This document shows, piece by piece, positions 34,495-43,683 of a stretch of DNA of 64,000 nucleotides. The notes below the pieces were generated by a model. It saw only the letters and a program-made list of their open reading frames with translations, did no database searches and was not told the origin of the DNA. A program made the translations under genes and the position numbers. Positions within the stretch are counted from its first letter, which is position 1; the number at the start of each line of letters is the position of its first letter. Source of the DNA: Paenibacillus pectinilyticus (GTDB lineage Bacteria; Bacillota; Bacilli; Paenibacillales; NBRC-103111); the NCBI RefSeq assembly GCF_001700435.1, contig NZ_LYPC01000012.1, positions 248,001-312,000 on the forward strand, read 5' to 3'.

Positions 34495-35031
34495 TTAACC
34501 TGTAATCTTTGCAATATAGTCATCCAGTTGTTTGAACGTACCGCCGAAGCCTTCTTCCATGGAACCTTTCATCGATGCGAAGAAATTCATTTCTTCTTCC
34601 GTAGCGTTGATTGGACCGCCGCGCATCGTCAGAATCGTTTTTCCATCCTCTTCTACGAACGATAAGATATTCATAATTTCAAGTGGGAAAACAGGGCTGA
34701 AAGGTGCACGAATCACGTTAGCTTCGGGGTCTGAGAATGAATTTACATAGGAAAGCTTCTCCGGTGCATCAACATCGTGATAGACGAACTTCCCATACAT
34801 TTCAAAACCTTCTGGTGTTTTCATTGAGTAATGGAACATGCCGCCCGGGCGAACATCCAAAGTTAAGACGGTTAGCTCCATGCCTGTAGGCCCCCACCAT
34901 GCGGCTAGGTGTTCAGGTGTAGTAAATACCTGGAATACAAGCTCGCGAGGGGCATTAACGATACGTGTAATTACCAATTCTGTACCCTCATTATTCATTT
35001 CAAAAGTGTTTGCTGTGTGTTGTTGTGTCAT
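34495..35031 (-). CDS. SRPBCC/AHSA1-family protein
   Basis: A 178-residue START-like fold protein (activator-of-Hsp90 C-terminal family): ITRIVNAPRELVFQVFTTPE, AAWWGPTG, VRPGGMFHYSMKTPEG and, near the end, FFASMKGSMEEGFGGTFKQL. Such proteins have a hydrophobic ligand cavity and unknown ligands. ATG 35031 is eight bases after GGAGG; the longer frame from 35046 contains that site. It is 69 bp downstream of an ArsR repressor gene in the same direction, a very common pairing, and the two are likely co-transcribed. Confidence 0.9.
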   Translation of the reverse strand: MTQQHTANTFEMNNEGTELVITRIVNAPRELVFQVFTTPEHLAAWWGPTGMELTVLTLDVRPGGMFHYSMKTPEGFEMYGKFVYHDVDAPEKLSYVNSFSDPEANVIRAPFSPVFPLEIMNILSFVEEDGKTILTMRGGPINATEEEMNFFASMKGSMEEGFGGTFKQLDDYIAKITG

Positions 35032-35100
35032 TTGGAAATCCTCCATTTTTATAAAATAGTTTGACTGTTCATGTGCTCACTTACTGTTGTTGTATAAAGA

Positions 35101-35436
35101 TTAACTTCGATCAGGTGGCTTGTTCTCCTTAGCTTGTATCGCCTCCAGATAACTTTCCAACCGATCGAATCGGGTTTCCCACAGGCGCCTGAAGGAACCC
35201 AACCATGTGTCGATTGCTTGCAGGGACTGCGGCCGCAGCTTATATACCCTCCGATTCGCAATCGGTTGCACATCAACGAGTCCTGCCTCGCTAAGCACGC
35301 GTAGATGCTTGGATACTTGCGGCTGGCTAAGGCCAAGCCGTTCAACAATTTCCCCGACGGTCAAGGGACCGTCCCGCAACAGCTCAACGATGTGTAAGCG
35401 GTGGGGTTCGGCAAGAGCACTGAATATCGTATTCAT
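35101..35436 (-). CDS. ArsR-family transcriptional repressor
   Basis: A 111-residue winged-helix protein: FSALAEPHRLHIVELLRDGP, VGEIVERLGLSQPQVSKHLR, and the wing ANRRVYKLRPQ. No cysteine pair for metal sensing is present, so it is of the non-metal type usually paired with SRPBCC proteins. ATG 35436 fits the family N-terminus; a longer frame to 35499 would run through the promoter and is rejected. Two palindromic GGAATATTCC-like boxes straddle the -35 element upstream and probably bind it. Confidence 0.88.
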   Translation of the reverse strand: MNTIFSALAEPHRLHIVELLRDGPLTVGEIVERLGLSQPQVSKHLRVLSEAGLVDVQPIANRRVYKLRPQSLQAIDTWLGSFRRLWETRFDRLESYLEAIQAKENKPPDRS

Positions 35437-35442
35437 GTACAC

Positions 35443-35482
35443 AATATACCTCGAACGGAATATTCCTGTCAAGGAATATTCA
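35443..35482 (-). promoter_or_regulatory. Promoter and twin operators of the ArsR gene
   Basis: On the minus strand a perfect -35, TTGACA (35472-35467), is followed by TATATT (35448-35443) at 18 bp. GGAATATTCC (35457-35466) and GGAATATTCA (35473-35482) flank the -35 directly. Such placement predicts repression by the encoded ArsR protein. Confidence 0.7.
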
Positions 35483-35723
35483 AATGGCAAATGCTGCACT
35501 GGGAGTTGGGACGTTAGGGACTTAATGCATTCTGACTATAATAGACTGTCCTCAGCCTTGATGATCTAACCTAGGAAGTTGGGGGGATTGGATGCATACA
35601 AGGATACCCGCAATCTTCTAGCATTTTGCCGAAAGACTACTAAAAATTTCATAGGATACGTATACAAACACAATTTTTGGACGAATCTAGTAGCTATTAC
35701 TCTATTAATTTTGAGGAGGAGCT

Positions 35724-36443
35724 ATGATGTTTCGTAAAATATGTGTTTCGACGTTAACCTTGACGCTATTGGTGGGATTCTGGTTTATGCAGACCAAAGC
35801 ATTTTCCTATCCGACAAGTGAAGATGAAGGGGGCATGTCGCCAACGTATGTCGCCTCAACTAGCGGGAACTCCGATCAACCTATAGAAGCGGCTCAATCT
35901 GGAGCTCAGCAACAGGTAGCTGTGCAGCATGCTACGACCGAGTATAAAGTAAGCAAAGGAGATACACTTTATAAAATAGCTAGAAGCTTCGACATCTCCG
36001 TAGACGATCTCATCAATGCGAATAGTATTTCGAATCCGAACGCTCTCACTGTCGGTCAGAATTTGACGATTCCAGTGCTGGATTCAGCAGCGGACTCGAC
36101 AGATGGACAGCCTAAGATTATTAAAAAGGTGCTGAATACCACGCTAACCGCATATACCGCAGGTTTTGAGTCAACGGGCAAAAAGGCCTCTCACCCCAGC
36201 TACGGTATCACCTACAGTGGACTGAAAGCCAAGGAGGGGCGTACGATCGCCGTTGATCCCAATGTTATTCCATTAGGTTCTACCGTGTTTATCGAAGGCA
36301 TCGGGATTCGGAAAGCTGAGGATATCGGCTCAGCCATTCGCGGTTCACGAATTGATGTGTTTATGAATGATTTGGACCAGGCACAGGAATTTGGTGTGAA
36401 AAAGAATGTCAAAGTGTACTTGTTAGACAAGGAAAACGTGTAG
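35724..36443 (+). CDS. Secreted LysM and 3D-domain cell-wall protein
   Basis: A 239-residue protein. A signal peptide or anchor (ICVSTLTLTLLVGFWFMQTK) is followed by a linker, one LysM at about 74-118 (YKVSKGDTLYKIARSFDISV) and a C-terminal 3D domain at about 140-236 (IAVDPNVIPLGSTVFIEG; DIGSAIRGSRIDVFMND), named for its conserved aspartates. The 3D fold resembles the catalytic core of lytic transglycosylases, and related proteins (YocH, YabE, YuiC) act on peptidoglycan. It is preceded by GAGGAGGAGC; ATG 35724 or 35727 could be used. Confidence 0.92.
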   Translation: MMFRKICVSTLTLTLLVGFWFMQTKAFSYPTSEDEGGMSPTYVASTSGNSDQPIEAAQSGAQQQVAVQHATTEYKVSKGDTLYKIARSFDISVDDLINANSISNPNALTVGQNLTIPVLDSAADSTDGQPKIIKKVLNTTLTAYTAGFESTGKKASHPSYGITYSGLKAKEGRTIAVDPNVIPLGSTVFIEGIGIRKAEDIGSAIRGSRIDVFMNDLDQAQEFGVKKNVKVYLLDKENV

Positions 36444-36461
36444 ATAGCATATAGATGCAGG

Positions 36462-36494
36462 AAAGACCGACGTCATAGACATCGGTCTTTTTTT
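36462..36494. terminator. Terminator between convergent genes
   Basis: AAAGACCGA and TCGGTCTTT form the stem, with T-rich sequence on the + side and A residues at the opposite edge. Confidence 0.75.
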
Positions 36495-36506
36495 ATTTTA
36501 GAAATG

Positions 36507-37346
36507 TTAGACAGGCACAAGGGTATGCTGATCCACCCAATCTACTAAATCAGCTAAGAACCGCTCCCGCCCTAGGTCATCAAATGGACGATGCCGCATC
36601 GACTCGTAAACATGCTGCTTTTTATTTCGTGAACCCACCATGTCAAAGAAATGTTGCAGCTTTGCAGGGGGCGTTAGTTGATCTTCAAGACCATATTGTA
36701 GGAGGAAAGGGAACTGTAACGCGTGCGCTTGACTGATGAGTCTTGGAACTGCTTGGCTTAAACCAAGTCCTAAGCCTGGCGTTACTGTGCTATGACGCAA
36801 CGGGTCTGATTGCAGCTTCGCAATCATGTCGGGATCTTGTGATAATCCTTCCACGCTGCCTGATTTCTGAATGGTGAGCTGCGGTCTCAGCTTCCCTAGC
36901 AGCCTAATGAGCCATTTTTCGAAAGTGGTCATTTCATACGAAATTGCAGGGGCAATCAACACGAGTCCATGAAGGCCAGCTCCCCAATTGCGTGCATAGT
37001 CCGCACTAATGACGCCGCCCATACTATGACCGATGAGAAAGAGAGGCAGCTGAGGCGTCTCGGATCTGACGAATTGTCGAAAGGCATGTAAATCACCTAT
37101 GTACTCATCCCATTTACGAATAAAACCGCGGATGCCTGGGCTTCTTCCATGTCCACGCGCATCCGCGGAATATACCAGATAACCAGCCTCTACAAGTGCT
37201 GCACACAGATTCACTAATCCACCGCTGTGGTCCCCATGGCCATGGACGGCAATGATGACGCCTTTTGGTTCCTCGGACGGAGCAGCTTTTCTATAGAAAA
37301 GCTCGATTCCGCCAACTCCTTGAAATGTGCCCTCCATAACGTTCAT
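36507..37346 (-). CDS. Alpha/beta hydrolase, monoacylglycerol-lipase type
   Basis: A 279-residue serine hydrolase: oxyanion region VHGHGDHSG, DARGHGRSPG, nucleophile Ser108 in GHSMGG, acid in QYGLEDQLTPP and probable catalytic His in ESMRHRPFDD. The order and length fit the YtpA/monoacylglycerol-lipase group; the usual hydrophobic residue before the final His is Arg here. ATG 37346 is chosen because AAGGAGG lies eight bases upstream, although the frame is open further up. It is monocistronic and has no signal peptide, so a cytoplasmic lipid or ester substrate is expected. Confidence 0.9.
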   Translation of the reverse strand: MNVMEGTFQGVGGIELFYRKAAPSEEPKGVIIAVHGHGDHSGGLVNLCAALVEAGYLVYSADARGHGRSPGIRGFIRKWDEYIGDLHAFRQFVRSETPQLPLFLIGHSMGGVISADYARNWGAGLHGLVLIAPAISYEMTTFEKWLIRLLGKLRPQLTIQKSGSVEGLSQDPDMIAKLQSDPLRHSTVTPGLGLGLSQAVPRLISQAHALQFPFLLQYGLEDQLTPPAKLQHFFDMVGSRNKKQHVYESMRHRPFDDLGRERFLADLVDWVDQHTLVPV

Positions 37347-37581
37347 AAGAGAAGCCTCCTTATCCAGTGTATGTTTCATTTTACCATAGCAGGTAAATCG
37401 CAATCTCAATAAATTTAGCCAAGCTAGCAGCCGAAAGCCCGTCTATCAGAGGTCGTAGACCCACCCCGACTAAGGTCTAGGAGCAAATACCGTCCACGGT
37501 CCGTTTTGGAAAGTCGCGATTTTACCTAGAATAAAGACATGAACAAGACAACAGCAAACAACGGAAGGCGGTGACGAAACG

Positions 37582-37884
37582 ATGAAAAGAAATACAGGGT
37601 TCGCTGCTCTGCTAATCGCATTCGGCGCACTGATTTTATTCAATAAGCTAGGCTTTCACTTGGGCCATATCGTAGGTTCGGTGATGGGGTTAATTATTCC
37701 AGTCATTATGGTTGGACTTGGCTACCTAGGGATTAAGAACGGTAACAAACTCGGATGGATCATTGCTGGAATCGGGATCATCATTCTCGTAAGTAAATTA
37801 GCAAGCTGGATTATCATTCTGCTAGCTATCGGGTTAATTGGGTATGGGGTTTCGATGTTAAAAGGTAGAACGGCACAACGATAA
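37582..37884 (+). CDS. LiaI/LiaF-N-like small membrane protein
   Basis: A 100-residue protein with three or four hydrophobic segments (TGFAALLIAFGALILFNKLG, VGSVMGLIIPVIMVGLGYLG, GWIIAGIGIIILVSKLASWI, IILLAIGLIGYGVSMLKG), matching the LiaI/LiaF transmembrane region (DUF5668-type). In the Bacillus lia system LiaI anchors the PspA-like protein LiaH to the membrane. The next gene here encodes a PspA-family protein, so the same partnership is likely. GGAAGGCGGTGA precedes the ATG. Confidence 0.85.
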   Translation: MKRNTGFAALLIAFGALILFNKLGFHLGHIVGSVMGLIIPVIMVGLGYLGIKNGNKLGWIIAGIGIIILVSKLASWIIILLAIGLIGYGVSMLKGRTAQR

Positions 37885-37926
37885 GCACGAATCGAATACA
37901 GAGCGTGAAAAAAAGGTGGAATGAAG

Positions 37927-38622
37927 ATGAGCCTATTTAGGCGGATGAAAGATATAACCGTAGCAACCTTGAATGAGCACTTGGAGCGGTCGGAAGATCC
38001 GGTACGCTTGATTGATCAATACTTAGCGGCGCAGCGTGAACAGCTTCAGCAGTCTGAAAGGCTGTATCAACAATGCGTCAGTCACGCAGCATCGCTTAGA
38101 CAGCAGTATTTAACGGCGCTGGAGACGAAAGAAAAGCGCGAGCATCAAGCGCTACTGGCCTTGAAGGCCGGCGAAGAGCACATGGCCCGCATCGTGCTGC
38201 AAGAGAAGCTGCAGGCGGAAGAGAAAAGCGTGCAATACCATGACTTGTATGAGCAGGCGAAGCAGTCCATCCTTGAGCTTGATGAGGAACTGCAGCAGCT
38301 AAAAGCTGATTACAAAGAAGTCGCAGACAAACGCAGCTACTACTTGGCTCGTATGGAGTCCGCCCGCTTGTTACAGCGTATGCACGCAAGAAATGGGATT
38401 TCGCAAGATGGAGCGCCGCGGATGTTCGGACGCTTGGAAGAGCGCGTAACCGATATGGAGCTGCATGCCAGAACGCTTCGCGATGTCCGCCGAATGGGCC
38501 GCGAGAGCATCTACAGTGGGGGCAACCCAGCTGTAGATGCGGAAATGGAAGCACTTCGCAATAGACTGAAGCAGGAGGGAACACAGGATCATGAACAAAC
38601 TATATCGCTCACGAAGAGATAA
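37927..38622 (+). CDS. PspA/IM30-family protein (first copy)
   Basis: A 231-residue, almost entirely helical protein: MSLFRRMKDITVATLNEHLE amphipathic N-terminus, EDPVRLIDQYL, then long heptad coiled coils and the conserved LEERVTDMELHARTLRD near the C-terminus. PspA/LiaH proteins form large rings on stressed membranes. GGTGG at 37916-37920 favours ATG 37927 over 37921. Its last 32 bases overlap the PspC gene. Compared with the second copy at 39052 it has more Arg/Gln and lower similarity outside the N-terminus. Confidence 0.9.
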   Translation: MSLFRRMKDITVATLNEHLERSEDPVRLIDQYLAAQREQLQQSERLYQQCVSHAASLRQQYLTALETKEKREHQALLALKAGEEHMARIVLQEKLQAEEKSVQYHDLYEQAKQSILELDEELQQLKADYKEVADKRSYYLARMESARLLQRMHARNGISQDGAPRMFGRLEERVTDMELHARTLRDVRRMGRESIYSGGNPAVDAEMEALRNRLKQEGTQDHEQTISLTKR

Positions 38623-39049
38623 GAAACTTACGGGCCTATGCGGGGGACTTGCAGAAGCCATGAATGTAGATGTCACACTATTACGTTTACTAGTCGTGAT
38701 CACAACGTTTTTCACCGGAGGCACCGTTATTTTCATCTACTTTGTAGCGGCGATTGTGATTCCGAAGGAACCTGGGTTTGATCAGCCCCCATTTGATCCC
38801 TACGCAAGTTCGTATGGTCGTCACAACTATACATCAAGCGGAGCGTGGAACCAGCATAAATCGCATAACCACCAACCGCAACAACCAACGAACTATGTGC
38901 CTTATGAGCCAAGCAAAGCAACGAACAACATCGATGAGATGATGAAAGACATTGAGAAGAAAGCCTTGCAAAAAGAAGTCGATGAATTAAGAGCCAAAGT
39001 CGCTCGCTTCGAAAAACAAACTATGGATAGCAAAAAAGGAGACGTGTAA
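38591..39049 (+). CDS. PspC-domain membrane protein
   Basis: A 152-residue protein. Residues 1-60 are a PspC domain ([54 protein letters not shown]) with two membrane helices. A His/Asn/Gln-rich stretch follows, and a C-terminal coiled coil ([20 protein letters not shown]) that could contact PspA. GCAGGAGGG inside the preceding gene serves the start. Its position between two pspA genes suggests a membrane-stress sensor or anchor for both. Confidence 0.92.
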   Translation: MNKLYRSRRDKKLTGLCGGLAEAMNVDVTLLRLLVVITTFFTGGTVIFIYFVAAIVIPKEPGFDQPPFDPYASSYGRHNYTSSGAWNQHKSHNHQPQQPTNYVPYEPSKATNNIDEMMKDIEKKALQKEVDELRAKVARFEKQTMDSKKGDV

Positions 39050-39051
39050 TC

Positions 39052-39747
39052 ATGGGCGTATTTACAAGAATGAAGGACATGACAAAAGCATCAATTCACG
39101 AGGTATTGGATAAAATTGAGGACCCGATCGTGATGTTGAACCAATATCTGCGCGATATGGAGCAAGAGATCGCACAAGCTGAGGTAACTGTTGCACGCCA
39201 AATCGCAAGTGAGCGCAAGCTGAAACAGCGCCTGGAGGAATCCGTTCGCCTAGTGGCGGACCGCGAAGCGAAAGCTTCCGTTGCGATCAAAAATGGCCAA
39301 GAAGCGATTGCTCGTCAAGCTGTTGAAGAAAAATTGTACCACGAAGATAAAATCGTTGAGTACACAGATCTGCACGCTTCTGCGAAAGCACATGCTGACG
39401 AATTGACACAGCAATTGCACGAAATGAAAGATGAATTCTACAAAATGCGCAACAAACGCAATGAGCTTGTGTCCCGCGCTCAACTAGCGAAAGCGAAGAA
39501 ACAAATGGCACAAGTGTCCTATAACGGTGTTATCGAAAGCGGCAACGCATCCCGCGGATTCCAACGCATGGAAGAGAAGATCATCCAGCTTGAAGTTGAA
39601 GCCGAAATCGCTCGCAAGCCATACGTACCTGCTGGAACTGTAGGCAGCTATAACAGCTACACGCCGGTTGATACAGCGAAGCAAGCCAAAGTGGATGAGC
39701 AGCTAAACCTGCTCAAAGAGAAATTGAGTGGCCAAGCGGCTGAGTAG
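39052..39747 (+). CDS. PspA/IM30-family protein (second copy)
   Basis: A 231-residue PspA-family coiled-coil protein: [40 protein letters not shown], ending [18 protein letters not shown] plus a short tail. It begins two bases after the PspC stop. Codon use is highly regular (GCA, CGC, GAA), suggesting strong expression. With LiaI-like, PspA1 and PspC it forms a four-gene envelope-stress operon. The YdjG/YdjI-type partners that share the pspA operon in Bacillus subtilis are 10 kb upstream here. Confidence 0.93.
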   Translation: MGVFTRMKDMTKASIHEVLDKIEDPIVMLNQYLRDMEQEIAQAEVTVARQIASERKLKQRLEESVRLVADREAKASVAIKNGQEAIARQAVEEKLYHEDKIVEYTDLHASAKAHADELTQQLHEMKDEFYKMRNKRNELVSRAQLAKAKKQMAQVSYNGVIESGNASRGFQRMEEKIIQLEVEAEIARKPYVPAGTVGSYNSYTPVDTAKQAKVDEQLNLLKEKLSGQAAE

Positions 39748-39792
39748 CAGCTTGCAGCAAGGAGAGGCCGGAGAGCGTTAGCCCGGTACGGA

Positions 39793-39843
39793 GAAGCGGT
39801 CCCAATGTCATCACAGATGACGGCGGGGCGGCTTTTTTCTTTT
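39793..39843 (+). terminator. Probable terminator of the psp operon
   Basis: An inner GTCATC/GATGAC stem within imperfect GC-rich arms (AAGCGGTCCC...GGGGCGGCTT) is followed by TTTTTTCTTTTTT. Confidence 0.55.
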
Positions 39844-40046
39844 TTAGTAGGTGGGGGAGCAGGCGAGCCCTTAGCATCTGCTAGTGCTTCCTTACAGCCA
39901 TCGCCCCACGCACAGCCCGCCTCCATCGCTATCTCTATCTACAGATAGAGAGACGCTGATCCAAAGTTCAACCGCGCGGTAGAAGCCGCGAATCAACGCT
40001 CATGATAAGCTAGCTAAGTAGTCAAATTACTTATTCGAAGGAGACG

Positions 40047-40562
40047 TTGATAACGTTGAATACAACAACTTGGATTGAAATTTTACTAATTATGGCGATT
40101 GCTATGTGGACGCAAATGGGGAGAAGGGCTTTTACCACGCGAAGAATCTTTATGCCTTTTATCGTGTCGATTATTATGGGGCAGCAATATTTGCATGGTA
40201 TTCCGATGAGCGGTTCGAATCTCGGCGCACTCGGATTGTGTCTTCTTGTAGGAATCGTATTCGGAGGATTGCTTCTTGCAGCGACTACTGTGGAGCGGGA
40301 TGCCAGTGGTGTTGTATATACGAAAGCAGGTTTACCTTATCTAGTGATTTGGGTGCTGGAGCTGGGTTCACGTGTTGCGTTCGCTTATTATGCGCGGTCG
40401 CATCAACAACAGGTTGGGCATTTTCTACTTTCGCATCACTTGAGTCCCGATGTTATCGGATCTGGCTTCATGCTCATGACGATTGCGATGCTTTTGACGC
40501 GGGTGTTAGGGATTGTGGTCTGGGGGAAATGGGTCCGAACATCGCGAAAGGCTGTTATGTAG
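40047..40562 (+). CDS. Membrane protein of unknown function (CcdC/DUF1453-like layout)
   Basis: A 171-residue protein with four or five membrane helices (WIEILLIMAIAMWTQMGRRA; LGALGLCLLVGIVFGGLLLA; GLPYLVIWVLELGSRVAFAY; MLMTIAMLLTRVLGIVVWG). The RRAFTTRRIFMPFI segment recalls CcdC-type proteins, but I do not recognise it with confidence. Start choice is uncertain: TTG 40047 is three bases and TTG 40056 twelve bases after GAAGGAG. It is probably transcribed alone. Confidence 0.55.
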   Translation: MITLNTTTWIEILLIMAIAMWTQMGRRAFTTRRIFMPFIVSIIMGQQYLHGIPMSGSNLGALGLCLLVGIVFGGLLLAATTVERDASGVVYTKAGLPYLVIWVLELGSRVAFAYYARSHQQQVGHFLLSHHLSPDVIGSGFMLMTIAMLLTRVLGIVVWGKWVRTSRKAVM

Positions 40563-41099
40563 GGAGTCCCAAGCTGTAACGAGGTATACGGCATCGGAAA
40601 AACATAATAAAGAAGAATGGCAAGCTAGAATAAGCCCACAGCGAGGTCCTATTCACTGGCATATAGCGAATTCCTAAGGAGTAAGCAAGCTGAGCGTGCT
40701 TATTGTGAGGAAAATCAGCCAATGTGGTCCAGGATAGAGCTAATAAGCACTTTCCATGGTCTTGAACCGGGTCATATCCCGATTTCAGAAGTAATAAGCA
40801 AGTTGACAGTGCTTAATGTGAGGGAAATTCACAGTAAGTGGTCTCTGCGCGGAACAGATGCAATAAAGATCACTGCACGTAAAAACCTTCAATACCACGC
40901 CTACGAGGCTGGTCTTGAAGGTTTTTTTGCATGCCTACAGTAAGAGGTCACAACACGCAACCAGTTCCGCGCCTTCGACTAATCAGAAGATTTTCAACGT
41001 TTTTGAAGAGATTTATCCACTCTCATTCCAGCTTCTGGCAGGTAGAATGAACTCATGAGCAAGGGACATGACGAACGAGGGTACGAGGTGAGATAGACA
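40563..41099. repeat. Non-coding stretch with degenerate direct repeats
   Basis: No supported gene. Two related segments of about 50 bp occur: GTAAGCAAGCTGAGCGTGCT (from 40681) and GTAATAAGCAAGTTGACAGT (from 40791), each followed by TTATTGTGAGG/TTAATGTGAGG, an AAAT-C tract and GTGGTC. AATAAGC/GCTTATT motifs recur between them. An inverted repeat with T-tract lies at 40881-40928. The last 120 bp hold the promoter region of the sugar ABC operon, where I could not settle on -35/-10 elements. Confidence 0.45.
40881..40928. terminator. Inverted repeat with T-tract, probable terminator
   Basis: AAAAACCTTCAA and TTGAAGGTTTTTTT pair as a 12-bp stem around 22 bases. It could work in either direction; no gene ends close by except the membrane protein 320 bp upstream. 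Confidence 0.6.
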
Positions 41100-42602
41100 A
41101 TGAATGAAGAAGTGTTGCTGCGGATGGAAGGGATTGAGAAGCATTTTCCCGGTGTGCACGCGCTGCATCAGTGCCAACTCGAGCTGGCAGCAGGTGAAGT
41201 TCTCGCACTTGTCGGTGAGAATGGGGCAGGCAAATCGACCTTGATGAAAATCGCCACAGGCGTATACCAAAAAGATGAAGGCAGCATTTGGGTAAAAGGC
41301 AAGGAAGTGAGCATCCCAAATACGCGATCCGCACAGCTGCTGGGTATCTCCATGATCCATCAGGAATTGAATCTGATGCCAGATTTGACGATAGCACAGA
41401 ATATTTTTATCGGCCGCGAGCCGAGACACAGCGTCAGGCTGTTCATCGATGAGCGCAAGCTGAACGAGCAAGCTCAGCTGTTACTGGATCAAATGAATCT
41501 CCAGCTAGACCCGCGAACGAAAGTGGCGGATTTGACGGTTGCGAAGCAGCAGATGGTGGAGATTGCGAAGGCGTTGTCCTTCCAATCTGAGGTGCTGATT
41601 ATGGATGAGCCGACAGCTGCTCTTACGCACGCAGAGATCGAGGAACTGTTCCGGATCATCAATCAGCTGCGCGCCCGAGGTGTTGGCATCGTTTACATCT
41701 CACACCGGATGGAGGAATTGAAACGCATTAGCGACCGCATCACCGTGATGCGTGACGGCCGCTATATCGATACGGTACAGACGCAGGCGACATCTATCGA
41801 TCAGATCATCTCGATGATGGTAGGCCGCGAACTCTACGTCAGCCAGAATCAACAAACAACCACCAACTCGCAGACGAAGGTGCTGGAAGTATCCAAACTA
41901 AACCGCGGCTCAGCCGTGAAGGATGTCTCCTTCCACTTAGCCAAAGGGGAAATCCTCGGCTTCGCCGGCCTTATGGGAGCGGGGCGCACGGAGGTGGCTC
42001 GGGCGATTTTTGGCGCAGATGCGATTGATTCAGGCGACATCCGCATCCACGGACGGCAAGTCCAGATCCAAGCCCCGCATGATGCGGTGAGGCACGGCAT
42101 CGGCTACTTGTCCGAGGATCGCAAGCGTTACGGTCTCATGGTGGATATGGATGTGAAAATGAACATCGCACTAGCCTCTTACAAAAAGGCACGGCGGCTC
42201 GGCTGGATGCAAGATGGCATCATCGGCGAGAAAGCGCAGCACTATGTGGAAGCGCTTCAAATCAAAACACCAACCATTCACCAACAGGTGAAATTCTTAT
42301 CTGGCGGTAACCAACAGAAGGTCGTTATTGGCAAATGGCTGCTGCGAGACTGCGATATTCTCATCTTCGATGAACCAACGAGAGGTATCGATGTAGGAGC
42401 CAAAACTGAGATCTACAAGCTGCTCGATGATCTCGCGGCGCAGGGGAAATCGATCATCATGATCTCCTCGGAGCTGCCCGAAATATTGCGCATGAGCCAT
42501 CGCATTATGGTCATGTGCGAAGGACGCATAACCGGTGAGCTCACACAACAAGAAGCTACGCAGGAAGCTATTATGAAATTCGCCACGATGCGGATCAGTT
42601 AG
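41100..42602 (+). CDS. Sugar ABC transporter ATP-binding protein (RbsA/XylG type)
   Basis: A 500-residue protein made of two fused ATPase modules, as in RbsA, MglA and XylG. The first has Walker [10 protein letters not shown], signature [13 protein letters not shown] and Walker [12 protein letters not shown]. The second has the usual degenerate Walker [10 protein letters not shown], signature [15 protein letters not shown] and [13 protein letters not shown]. It energises import of a pentose or hexose through the permease encoded 10 bp downstream. RBS GAGGTGAGA. It is the first gene of the operon ATPase-permease-binding protein. Confidence 0.95.
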   Translation: MNEEVLLRMEGIEKHFPGVHALHQCQLELAAGEVLALVGENGAGKSTLMKIATGVYQKDEGSIWVKGKEVSIPNTRSAQLLGISMIHQELNLMPDLTIAQNIFIGREPRHSVRLFIDERKLNEQAQLLLDQMNLQLDPRTKVADLTVAKQQMVEIAKALSFQSEVLIMDEPTAALTHAEIEELFRIINQLRARGVGIVYISHRMEELKRISDRITVMRDGRYIDTVQTQATSIDQIISMMVGRELYVSQNQQTTTNSQTKVLEVSKLNRGSAVKDVSFHLAKGEILGFAGLMGAGRTEVARAIFGADAIDSGDIRIHGRQVQIQAPHDAVRHGIGYLSEDRKRYGLMVDMDVKMNIALASYKKARRLGWMQDGIIGEKAQHYVEALQIKTPTIHQQVKFLSGGNQQKVVIGKWLLRDCDILIFDEPTRGIDVGAKTEIYKLLDDLAAQGKSIIMISSELPEILRMSHRIMVMCEGRITGELTQQEATQEAIMKFATMRIS

Positions 42603-42612
42603 GAGGCGCCCC

Positions 42613-43620
42613 ATGTCAACACGACTAGCGCATGCATACAAAAAAACCATCCCCACCCTGTCTAAACAAAGCGGGGCTACACAGAAACTGCTGGCATTCG
42701 CCAGCTTGATCATGTTAGTTATTATTTTTTCCGTATCGTCGAGCAATTTCTTTCAGTTTGATAACCTGATTGCGATTATGTTATCGACCGCCGTTATCGG
42801 CGTTCTGGCTCTGGGCTCAACGTTCGTTATCATCACCTCAGGGATTGATTTGGCGGTCGGAACGGTGATGACGTTCTCGGCTGTGATGGCCGGCGTTATC
42901 ATCACAACTTGGCAATTGCCGCTGCCGCTTGGCATTGTTGGAGGCATTCTTGCCGGTGCTGTTTGCGGGCTCATTAGCGGACTTCTTGTAGCCAAAATGA
43001 AAATTCCGCCCTTCATCGCAACGCTCGCCATGATGATGGTGACGAAGGGCTTATCGTTAGTTATTTCAGGAACGAAGCCGATTTATTTCAATGATACGCC
43101 CGCATTTAGCAAAATCGCGATGGGTTCAATCATTAGCGACATCCTGCCTGGCGTGGAGATTCCGAACGCGATTCTCATCTTCTTCGGGGCAGCGATTGTG
43201 GCCAGCATTATTTTGACCAAAACGATTATCGGTCGTTATAACTTCGCCCTAGGCAGCAATGAAGAGTCCACGAGGCTTTCCGGTGTTAACGTCGACTATT
43301 GGAAAATCGTTATTTACACACTTACAGGTGTATTTAGTGGGATAGCCGGCATTATGATGGCTTCTCGGCTCAATTCTGCACAGCCTGCACTCGGATCGGG
43401 TTATGAGCTGGAAGCGATCGCAGCTGTCGTTATTGGAGGGACCTCGCTCAGCGGAGGCAAGGGCTCCATCCTCGGAACCGTCATTGGCGCCTTGATCATG
43501 AGTGTATTGACGAATGGATTGCGCATTTTATCCGTGAAGCAAGAGTGGCAGACCGTCATTGTTGGGATTGTGATTGTGTTGGCGGTTTACGCAGATATGA
43601 TGCGCCGCCGCAAGAAATAA
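42613..43620 (+). CDS. Sugar ABC transporter permease (RbsC/XylH type)
   Basis: A 335-residue permease with about ten membrane helices: FVIITSGIDLAVGTVMTFSA, GLISGLLVAKMKIPPFIATL, GSNEESTRLSGVNVDYWKI, and the loop AAVVIGGTSLSGGKGSILGT, all typical of the ribose/xylose permease family. AGGAGGCG precedes the ATG. It forms the membrane channel with the ATPase before and the binding protein after. The substrate is not fixed by these motifs. Confidence 0.95.
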   Translation: MSTRLAHAYKKTIPTLSKQSGATQKLLAFASLIMLVIIFSVSSSNFFQFDNLIAIMLSTAVIGVLALGSTFVIITSGIDLAVGTVMTFSAVMAGVIITTWQLPLPLGIVGGILAGAVCGLISGLLVAKMKIPPFIATLAMMMVTKGLSLVISGTKPIYFNDTPAFSKIAMGSIISDILPGVEIPNAILIFFGAAIVASIILTKTIIGRYNFALGSNEESTRLSGVNVDYWKIVIYTLTGVFSGIAGIMMASRLNSAQPALGSGYELEAIAAVVIGGTSLSGGKGSILGTVIGALIMSVLTNGLRILSVKQEWQTVIVGIVIVLAVYADMMRRRKK

Positions 43621-43683
43621 CCTTGGTATTCACTCCACTCGGAGTTCTATACAACCAAAATGAGAAGCAAGGGGCGATGTACA

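Noticed and set aside
40722..40943. Possible 73-residue protein in the gap before the sugar ABC operon
   Set aside because: It runs through degenerate direct repeats and an inverted repeat, lacks a ribosome site and resembles no family.
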